A model generated the notes under the pieces. It made no database searches, was not told the DNA's origin, and saw only the letters and a list, made by a program, of their open reading frames with translations. From the NCBI GenBank assembly GCA_023399035.1, contig JAEWQX010000195.1:1-12240 (forward strand): 12,240 bases of DNA, written 5' to 3'. The position numbers and the translations under genes are program-made. Source of the DNA: Bacillota bacterium. Its GTDB lineage: Bacteria; Bacillota; Clostridia; Clostridiales; Clostridiaceae. This document shows, piece by piece, positions 7,221 through 12,240 of the stretch (within the stretch, counting starts at the first letter, position 1; every line of letters begins with the position of its first letter).

Positions 7221-7473
7221 ACTTTCTTCAGTTCCAAAAGAATAACAATCTTTTGCTATAAGAAACATCTAGCTAAGGTTAAGGAAACCGAAGACCTCAT
7301 ATTAAATTTACAACCACATATTATATCTAAAGAAGAAGTATAAACTGATATTAAAAGCAACAGGCTGATAGAACAGAAGCAGAAAGGTCTATATAGCGTA
7401 TATTTCCTTTAATAATAAATTTTTAATATAGTATGAGAAACTTAAATATTAACTTGCTGTTGATAAATGTCAT
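7221..7473. other. dnaJ-trmB spacer, no intact gene seen
   Basis: An AT-rich region between the dnaJ terminator and the trmB promoter. There is no gene with a start and ribosome binding site. One + strand frame is open from 7191 to 7412 except for a TAA at 7341-7343, reading ETEDLILNLQPHIISKEEV before that stop. It has no ATG and no recognised family, so it could be an eroded gene or chance. Unlike most other long spacers here it has no heptamer array. Confidence 0.4.
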
Positions 7474-7502
7474 TTGTCAATTGAAATATATATATGTATA
7501 AT
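7474..7502 (+). promoter_or_regulatory. Probable sigma-A promoter of trmB
   Basis: TTGTCA (7474-7479), 5 of 6 to the -35 consensus, 17 bases, then a perfect TATAAT (7497-7502). A start near 7509 would leave a short leader to the ATG at 7537, and would exclude translation from upstream in-frame starts at 7474 and 7507. Confidence 0.78.
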
Positions 7503-7536
7503 TAGTATGAACACTAAAAGACGGAGTGAAGAAAAA

Positions 7537-8199
7537 ATGAGAATGAGAAAAAAACCTTGGGCAAGACCTGAGCTTGAAAGTTGTGAGTTTTTTATTATAA
7601 ATCCAAAAGAAAATAAAGGAAAGTGGATAGATACTTTTAAAAATAAGAATAATCCTATTTATTTAGAACTTGGATGTGGAAAAGGAACATTCATGGCGGT
7701 TCATGGAAGTGAAAATCCAGATATAAATTATATTGCAATAGACATAAAAGATGAAGTCTTAGGTTTAGCAAAGAGAAATATTGAAAAAGCATTTAAAGAA
7801 AAAAATAGACCAGTTGATAATGTCAAACTTATGGCACAGGAAATAGGTCTTATTAATGAAATGCTTGGTGATGGGGATGTAATAGAAAGAATATATATTA
7901 ACTTCTGCAATCCATGGCCAAAAGAAAAACATAAAAAGAGAAGATTAACACATACTAGACAATTAAATCAATATAGAAATTTTCTTAATGATAAAGGTGA
8001 GATTTATTTTAAGACAGATGATGATGAATTATTTGAAGAATCTCTTGAATATTTTAAGGAAAGTAAGTTTACAATTAAATATATAACATATGATCTTCAT
8101 AACAGTGATTTTAAAGGAAATGTTGAAACTGAACATGAAATAATGTTTACTGAACAGGGGATTAAGACTAAATTTTTAATTGCAGTGAAGGAAGATTAA
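7537..8199 (+). CDS. trmB: tRNA (guanine-N7-)-methyltransferase TrmB
   Basis: 220 residues from the chosen start. TrmB makes m7G46 in the variable loop of tRNAs using S-adenosylmethionine. The N-terminus MRMRKKPWARPELES is characteristic. The SAM-binding loop is ELGCGKGTF (44-52), with acidic D69 at the end of strand 2 (IAIDI). The family motif INFCNPWPKEKHKKRRL (121-137) and FKTDDDELFE (158-167) are present, and TEHEIMF (198-204) carries the C-terminal T-x-x-E substrate motif. The ATG at 7537 follows GGAGTGA (7523-7529) by 7 bases and matches the family start; longer starts at 7474 or 7507 overlap the promoter or the transcription start. TrmB is not part of the B. subtilis dnaK operon, so its position between dnaJ and prmA is unusual relative to that arrangement. 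Confidence 0.95.
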   Translation: MRMRKKPWARPELESCEFFIINPKENKGKWIDTFKNKNNPIYLELGCGKGTFMAVHGSENPDINYIAIDIKDEVLGLAKRNIEKAFKEKNRPVDNVKLMAQEIGLINEMLGDGDVIERIYINFCNPWPKEKHKKRRLTHTRQLNQYRNFLNDKGEIYFKTDDDELFEESLEYFKESKFTIKYITYDLHNSDFKGNVETEHEIMFTEQGIKTKFLIAVKED

Positions 8200-8265
8200 T
8201 ATACATAATATTGATATAAGTAAATAGTGCAGAGTGTAGTAATTTTATTATTTTAAAACTTTATA

Positions 8266-8295
8266 TTTACATTGTTAGAATCTGAATTGTATAAT
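8266..8295 (+). promoter_or_regulatory. Probable promoter of prmA-rsmE-mtaB
   Basis: TTTACA (8266-8271, 5 of 6), 18 bases, then a perfect TATAAT (8290-8295). A start near 8302 gives a leader of about 90 bases containing repeat element D. It supports transcription of this operon independent of the heat-shock promoter. Confidence 0.68.
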
Positions 8296-8297
8296 CG

Positions 8298-8373
8298 TAG
8301 GAATTAAGGAATTTAAGAATAACAGTTGATAATGGTAACTTTTAATTATCAATTTTCAATTATCAACTGACTA
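8298..8373. repeat. Heptanucleotide-repeat element D with hairpin in the prmA leader
   Basis: The right array (8342-8369) reads on the minus strand as four 7-mers near TAATTGA/CAGTTGA, followed by a truncated TAGT unit so that the + strand ends CTAA. CAGTTGATAAT (8323-8333) is an exact inverted match to ATTATCAACTG (8359-8369), giving an 11-bp stem with a 25-base loop. The element ends 4 bases before the prmA ribosome binding site (AAGGAAG, 8378-8384). It lacks the central hairpin plus four-base junction seen in A, B and C. The left boundary is a guess. Confidence 0.5.
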
Positions 8374-8390
8374 AGGGAAGGAAGAAGAAC

Positions 8391-9335
8391 ATGGAAGGTA
8401 TTTGGATAGAAGTTAGTGTAATTACAAAAAGCGAGGCATTAGAACCAATTTCGGGAATATTTTATGGATTAGGATGTCCTAATGTAGCAATAGAAGACCC
8501 ACAGGATTTATTGTCAAGAGATCAAGGACCATTAACTTGGGATTTTGCTGATATAAACATATTAGAACATAAGGGGAATGCAGCAGTTGTTAAAGCTTAC
8601 TTCTCACAAGATGATAAAGTAGATGAAATTGTTGAACATGTTAAAAAAGCTCTTGAAGAATTAAAAGAAATGGGAATTGAAATTGGTGAAGGAACAGTAA
8701 GCTATAAAGAAATGCATGAAGAAGACTGGGCGAACAATTGGAAAAAGTACTACAAACCGGTTAAGATAACTGATAAGATTGTAATCAAACCAATCTGGGA
8801 AGATTATAAAGAAGAAGAAAATGATTTAGTTATTGAATTAGACCCAGGAATGGCATTTGGAACAGGAACACACGAAACAACAAGAATGTGTATTCAGGCT
8901 TTAGATAAATATGTTGAACCTGATACAACTGTATTTGACGTAGGATGTGGATCAGGAATACTTGCAATTGCAGCAGCTAAGCTTGGAGCAAAACATGTTG
9001 TAGGAGTAGATTTAGATCCAGTTGCAGTTGATTCATCTAAGGAAAATGTAGGATTTAATAACTTAGATAACATCGAGATATTAGAAGGAAATCTTTTAGA
9101 TGTAGTTGAAGGCAAGGCAGATATAGTTGTTGCAAACATAATTGCTGAAATAATATGCATATTAACATCAGATGTTAAAAAAGCCCTTAATGAAGGCGGC
9201 TTATTTATAACTTCAGGAATTATTCATGACAGAGTAGAAATGGTTTGTGATAAATTAAAGGAATGTGGTTTTGAAGTTATGGAAATTAACAAAGATGGAG
9301 AGTGGAACTGTATAGTTGCTAAATCTATCGGATAG
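8391..9335 (+). CDS. prmA: Ribosomal protein L11 methyltransferase PrmA
   Basis: 314 residues, the expected length. PrmA trimethylates several amino groups of ribosomal protein L11 using S-adenosylmethionine. The N-terminal L11-recognition domain covers about 1-55 (EALEPISGIFYGLGCPNVAI), followed by a linker helix with EEDWANNWKKYYKP (110-123). The methyltransferase domain has the PrmA signature DPGMAFGTGTHETTRMC (151-167), SAM loop VFDVGCGSGILAIAAAK (181-197), acidic D207, and VVANIIAEII (246-255) in the catalytic motif IV position. The ATG at 8391 follows AAGGAAG by 6 bases; no better start is seen. It heads prmA-rsmE-mtaB, the same order as yqeT-yqeU-yqeV downstream of dnaJ in B. subtilis, but here has its own candidate promoter. 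rsmE begins 8 bases after its stop. Confidence 0.97.
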   Translation: MEGIWIEVSVITKSEALEPISGIFYGLGCPNVAIEDPQDLLSRDQGPLTWDFADINILEHKGNAAVVKAYFSQDDKVDEIVEHVKKALEELKEMGIEIGEGTVSYKEMHEEDWANNWKKYYKPVKITDKIVIKPIWEDYKEEENDLVIELDPGMAFGTGTHETTRMCIQALDKYVEPDTTVFDVGCGSGILAIAAAKLGAKHVVGVDLDPVAVDSSKENVGFNNLDNIEILEGNLLDVVEGKADIVVANIIAEIICILTSDVKKALNEGGLFITSGIIHDRVEMVCDKLKECGFEVMEINKDGEWNCIVAKSIG

Positions 9336-9343
9336 GAGAATTT

Positions 9344-10105
9344 ATGCATAAATTTTTTACAGAACCTCATAATATTACTGAAAACGTGGGGATAATTGTT
9401 GGTGATGATGTAAAACATATTTATAAAGTCTTGAGACTTAGTGAAGGTGAAGAAGTTGTACTTAATAATTGTGAAGGTACAGAATATTTAGGAAAGATTA
9501 AATCTATAAATAAGAGTGAAGTTATAGTAGATATAATTGAAAAACTTGATATAAATAATGAAAGTGATATTAAAATTCATCTTTTTCAAGGACTTCCAAA
9601 GGGACAAAAGATGGATCTTATAGTTCAAAAGGGAACTGAACTTGGGATAAATGAGTTTATTCCTATAATTACAGAAAGAGTTGATGTAAAGCTTAAGGGA
9701 GAATTTAAAAAATTAGATAGACTGAATAGAATTGCATTAGAAGCAAGCAAACAGTCTAAGAGAAGTATAATCCCTAAAGTTAAGGAAGTAATAAATTTTG
9801 ATGAAGCTATGTCACAGCTTAAAGATATGGATCTTGTTTTAGTTCCATATGAAAATGCAGAGAACTTTGGAATAAAAACTCTTATGAGAAAATTAAGAGA
9901 AGAAAAAGAGGATTTAAGCTATATACATAATGTAGGAATAGTAATAGGACCAGAAGGCGGATTTGAAGAAGACGAAATCACTTCATTAAGCAATCAGGGG
10001 GCATATATTGTAACTCTTGGAAGAAGAATTTTGCGTACAGAGACAGCAGGATTTACTGCTACTGCATTAATTCAATATGAATTAAGTGATTTAGGAGGAA
10101 ACTAA
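9344..10105 (+). CDS. rsmE: 16S rRNA (uracil1498-N3)-methyltransferase RsmE
   Basis: 253 residues, usual for RsmE. It is a SPOUT-class (knotted) methyltransferase that makes m3U1498 in 16S rRNA at the decoding region of the 30S subunit. The N-terminal PUA-like domain (about 1-70) includes HIYKVLRLSEGEEVVL (25-40). The SPOUT domain shows LFQGLPKGQKMDLIVQKGTE (80-99), the SAM-binding loop VIGPEGGFEEDE (200-211) and LGRRILRTETA (225-235), all RsmE hallmarks. The binding site AGGAG (9334-9338) overlaps the prmA stop codon, indicating translational coupling with prmA. The ribosome binding site of mtaB lies inside the last codons of this gene, so coupling continues downstream. Confidence 0.97.
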   Translation: MHKFFTEPHNITENVGIIVGDDVKHIYKVLRLSEGEEVVLNNCEGTEYLGKIKSINKSEVIVDIIEKLDINNESDIKIHLFQGLPKGQKMDLIVQKGTELGINEFIPIITERVDVKLKGEFKKLDRLNRIALEASKQSKRSIIPKVKEVINFDEAMSQLKDMDLVLVPYENAENFGIKTLMRKLREEKEDLSYIHNVGIVIGPEGGFEEDEITSLSNQGAYIVTLGRRILRTETAGFTATALIQYELSDLGGN

Positions 10106-10110
10106 TTATA

Positions 10111-11511
10111 ATGGCAAGCCAAATTAAAATAATGAGAGCGGCAGGGGATAAGGTCCAGATTAAAACAACTGCTGACAAAGTAGTAAGAAAGAATGATGAT
10201 GGAAAACATTATGTAGCATTTTCAACATTAGGGTGCAGGGTAAATCATTATGAAACAGAAGCTATGGCTGAAAAATTCATAAGAGAAGGTTATGAAATAA
10301 CTGACTTTAGCAACTTTGCAGATGTTTATGTTGTAAATACATGCTCAGTAACAAATATGAGTGATAAAAAATCAAGGCAGATAATCAGCAGGGCAAGAAG
10401 AATAAATGAAAATGCCATAATTGCAGCTGTTGGATGCTATTCTCAGGTATCACCTGAAGAAGTGGCAAAAATAGAAGGTGTTGATGTTGTTCTTGGAACA
10501 AGAAATAAAGGCGATATTGTTTACTATGTAAATAAAGCTATAGATGAGAAAAAGTCACAGGTAGTCGTTGGAGAAGTTCTTAGAAACAAAGAATTTGAAG
10601 ACTTGAATATAGAGGAATATCAAGATAAGACAAGAGCATTTTTAAAGATACAGGACGGATGCAATAGATTCTGTGCTTACTGTTTAATACCTTATACAAG
10701 AGGGGCAGTGTGCTCTAAGGATCCTCAAAAAGTGATAAGTGAAATACATAAACTTGCAGAACATGGATTTAAAGAAATAATATTATCTGGAATTCATACA
10801 GCATCATATGGTGTTGACTTAGAAGGAAATATTTCGTTAATTACAATATTAGAAGAAATAGAAAAAATAGATGGAATAGAAAGAGTGAGAATAGGTTCTA
10901 TAGAACCATCTTTCTTTACTGATGAAGTCATCAAGAAGATGAAAAGAATGAAGAAGCTATGCCCACAGTTCCATTTATCACTTCAAAGTGGATGTGATTC
11001 AACGTTAAAGAGAATGAACAGAAGATACACTGCAAAGGAATATGAAGAAGCAGTATATAGAATAAGAGAAAACTTAAAAGATGCATCAATAACTACTGAT
11101 GTAATAGTTGGATTCCCAGGAGAAACTGATGAAGAATTCAATGAAACTTATGAATATTTAAAAAGGTTAAAATTAACTAAAACTCATATATTTAAGTTCA
11201 GCCCAAGAAAGGGAACTAAAGCAGCTACAATGCCTGATCAAATTGATGGAACAATTAAGGAGAAGAGAAGCAAAGCTTTAATTGAACTTAATGATAAAAA
11301 TGAAGCGGATTTCAGCAGAAGTCTTGTGGGAAGAGAAATGGATGTTTTAGTAGAACAAGAAGTTTCAAAGAAGCCTGGAGTATTTGAAGGATATACAAGA
11401 AATTACGTAAAAGTTGAAATAGTTAATGGTAGCGAGGAAATGATAGGGAAAATAGTTCCATGCTTAATAGAAGAGGCAAATGGAGATTATGTAACTGGAA
11501 AAAGAATATAA
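10111..11511 (+). CDS. mtaB: tRNA-t6A37 methylthiotransferase MtaB
   Basis: 466 residues. It is a radical SAM methylthiotransferase that converts t6A to ms2t6A at position 37 of ANN-decoding tRNAs. The N-terminal UPF0004 domain has cluster cysteines Cys42 (TLGCRVNHYE), Cys78 (NTCSVTN) and Cys109 (VGCYSQ). The radical SAM CX3CX2C is at Cys184, Cys188 and Cys191 (QDGCNRFCAYC). A C-terminal TRAM domain covers about 400-466. The family usually begins within a few residues of the AFSTLGCRVN strand; here about 33 basic, polar residues come first. The ATG at 10111 is the first in frame after AGGAGG (10093-10098); the 12-base gap is long, and M8 (10132) is the only other nearby start. Only 5 bases separate it from rsmE. 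No clear terminator follows. Confidence 0.96.
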   Translation: MASQIKIMRAAGDKVQIKTTADKVVRKNDDGKHYVAFSTLGCRVNHYETEAMAEKFIREGYEITDFSNFADVYVVNTCSVTNMSDKKSRQIISRARRINENAIIAAVGCYSQVSPEEVAKIEGVDVVLGTRNKGDIVYYVNKAIDEKKSQVVVGEVLRNKEFEDLNIEEYQDKTRAFLKIQDGCNRFCAYCLIPYTRGAVCSKDPQKVISEIHKLAEHGFKEIILSGIHTASYGVDLEGNISLITILEEIEKIDGIERVRIGSIEPSFFTDEVIKKMKRMKKLCPQFHLSLQSGCDSTLKRMNRRYTAKEYEEAVYRIRENLKDASITTDVIVGFPGETDEEFNETYEYLKRLKLTKTHIFKFSPRKGTKAATMPDQIDGTIKEKRSKALIELNDKNEADFSRSLVGREMDVLVEQEVSKKPGVFEGYTRNYVKVEIVNGSEEMIGKIVPCLIEEANGDYVTGKRI

Positions 11512-11586
11512 AATTTTGTTATAATTAGCACAAGTGACCAGTATAATGTGGTTTACTTCGTAAGAACAAAGGATAATATTAATGAA

Positions 11587-11711
11587 TAGAGTGATTTAGT
11601 GATTGATTTTATCAAAAAATGTTCATAATGCTGATTAAAAAATTGTATTAATCATTATCTTTTTAATCAGTATTGAATAAAAGTTAACTGTTACTTGTTA
11701 ACTTTTAACTA
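11587..11711. repeat. Heptanucleotide-repeat element E upstream of the HIT gene
   Basis: The right array (11684-11711) is four 7-mers in perfect register on the minus strand, consensus near YAGTTAA, with a poorer fifth unit at 11677-11683; the + strand ends CTAA. Upstream is an 11-bp perfect inverted repeat, CTGATTAAAAA (11631-11641) with TTTTTAATCAG (11660-11670), extendable to 15 bp with one G-T pair and an 18-base loop. The array ends 6 bases before the HIT gene ribosome binding site. Left boundary uncertain (a TAG at 11587 precedes repeated AGTGATT-like units). Confidence 0.5.
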
Positions 11712-11717
11712 ACGTAT

Positions 11718-11728
11718 AAGGAGGTGAT
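11718..11728 (+). promoter_or_regulatory. Full-length Shine-Dalgarno of the HIT gene
   Basis: AAGGAGGTGAT is an 11-base match to the complement of the 16S rRNA 3' end. The GGAGG core ends 7 bases before the ATG at 11732. It fixes the start and predicts efficient initiation. Confidence 0.85.
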
Positions 11729-11731
11729 ATC

Positions 11732-12076
11732 ATGGAAGATTGTATTTTTTGTAAAATAATAAATGGTGACATACCGAGCAATAAGATATATGAAGATGAT
11801 AAAGTCTATGCTTTTAATGATATAAATCCAGAAGCTCCAGTTCATTTTTTAGTAATACCAAAGGAACATATTGAAAGTGCAAATGCTTTAAATGAAAATA
11901 ATTCAGATGTTGTAGCACATATATTTAAAGTTATTAATAAATTAGTAGTAGAGCTTGGTATTGCAGAAAAAGGTTACAGAATTGTAAATAACTGTGGAGA
12001 AGATGGCGGACAGACTGTAAAACATTTACATTTTCATGTGCTTGGAGGTAGAAGTTTACAATGGCCACCGGGCTAA
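11732..12076 (+). CDS. HIT-family (Hint-type) nucleotide phosphoramidase/hydrolase
   Basis: 114 residues, typical of the Hint branch of the histidine-triad superfamily, which hydrolyses purine nucleoside phosphoramidates and aminoacyl-AMP. The triad HLHFHVLGG is at 98-106 (His98, His100, His102; His100 is the expected catalytic residue). CIFCKI (Cys4, Cys7) with His46 (IPKEHI) and His98 forms the zinc site found in many bacterial Hint proteins. INGDIPSNKIYEDD (10-23), DINPEAPVHFLVIPK (30-44) and the C-terminal WPPG are also family-typical. The start is fixed by the strong binding site upstream. The physiological substrate cannot be told from sequence. The gene stands alone between repeat element E and a weak terminator, next to rpsU, a common Firmicute neighbourhood. 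No own promoter is convincing. Confidence 0.94.
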   Translation: MEDCIFCKIINGDIPSNKIYEDDKVYAFNDINPEAPVHFLVIPKEHIESANALNENNSDVVAHIFKVINKLVVELGIAEKGYRIVNNCGEDGGQTVKHLHFHVLGGRSLQWPPG

Positions 12077-12089
12077 AACAAATATTATG

Positions 12090-12113
12090 AGAAATCTGGG
12101 CAGGATTTTTTCT
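12090..12113 (+). terminator. Weak terminator-like hairpin after the HIT gene
   Basis: AAATC (12092-12096) can pair with GATTT (12104-12108), with a flanking G-T pair, followed by a T-rich run. The stem is short and AT-rich, so termination here is only possible, not clear. Confidence 0.35.
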
Positions 12114-12120
12114 TAATTTC

Positions 12121-12150
12121 TTGACAGTAATTATTTAAATATTGTATAAT
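12121..12150 (+). promoter_or_regulatory. Strong sigma-A promoter of rpsU
   Basis: Perfect TTGACA (12121-12126), 18 bases, and perfect TATAAT (12145-12150). The start near 12157 gives a leader of about 55 bases, with a possible small TAGCT/AGCTA stem (12173-12177, 12189-12193) just before the ribosome binding site. Confidence 0.9.
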
Positions 12151-12212
12151 ACAATATGTGTTATTAAGCCCATAGCTGAGTTAATTTAAGCTAGCGGAGG
12201 GAGGGATATTAA

Positions 12213-12240
12213 ATGTCAGAAATCAAAGTTGGAGAAAACG
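12213..12240 (+). CDS. rpsU: 30S ribosomal protein S21, N-terminal fragment
   Basis: Only the first nine codons are in the window: MSEIKVGEN, the typical clostridial S21 N-terminus. S21 is a small basic protein of the 30S platform needed for initiation. The start follows a purine-rich binding site (GGAGG 12196-12200 and GAGGG 12201-12205) and the consensus promoter at 12121-12150. Placement after a HIT gene supports the call. The rest lies beyond the right edge, so length and later motifs cannot be checked. Confidence 0.8.

Noticed and set aside
7474..7536. Longer TrmB start (TTG at 7474 or ATG at 7507)
   Set aside because: The TTG is part of the -35 element and the ATG at 7507 is at or before the predicted transcription start. 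MRMRKKPW at 7537 is the family start with a good binding site.
11516..11547. Promoter for the HIT gene (TTGTTA, then TATAAT at 11542-11547)
   Set aside because: The -10 is perfect but the spacing is 20 bases; TATAAT-like strings are frequent in this AT-rich spacer. Not strong enough to list.

Overview
The window is an AT-rich, low-GC Firmicute chromosome segment, most likely from Clostridium sensu stricto (inferred from codon bias towards A/T-ending codons, AAGGAGG-type ribosome binding sites, the CIRCE/HrcA heat-shock circuit and the gene order). All genes lie on the + strand and all are recognisable housekeeping genes. I see no phage, transposase, CRISPR or defence gene.

Layout: the 3' end of lepA (3-200); hemW (456-1583); the class I heat-shock cluster hrcA-grpE-dnaK-dnaJ (2074-7131), with one sigma-A promoter and a perfect CIRCE operator ahead of hrcA; trmB (7537-8199), with its own promoter; prmA-rsmE-mtaB (8391-11511), a tightly packed RNA/ribosome-modification operon with its own candidate promoter; a HIT-family hydrolase (11732-12076); and the first codons of rpsU (12213 onward) behind a consensus promoter.

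How the genes fit together: HrcA represses its own operon through CIRCE and is known to depend on chaperonin for activity. GrpE, DnaK and DnaJ form the Hsp70 folding cycle. TrmB, RsmE and MtaB modify tRNA or 16S rRNA, PrmA methylates ribosomal protein L11, LepA acts on the ribosome and rpsU encodes S21, so the flanks are translation-related. In Bacillus subtilis the equivalent genes run hrcA-grpE-dnaK-dnaJ-prmA-rsmE-mtaB in one operon. Here trmB, two terminators and two extra candidate promoters break that unit.

The least explained content is intergenic. Five spacers (203-403, 1644-1795, about 5806-5969, about 8298-8373, about 11587-11711) each carry a run of degenerate heptanucleotides in the same orientation (minus-strand consensus near YAGTTAA), each ending in CTAA. 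In several cases the run is preceded by a hairpin and an inverted partner array, and in three cases it ends only 4-8 bases before the ribosome binding site of the next gene. This looks like a dispersed small repeat family. It is the one observation here I would follow up.
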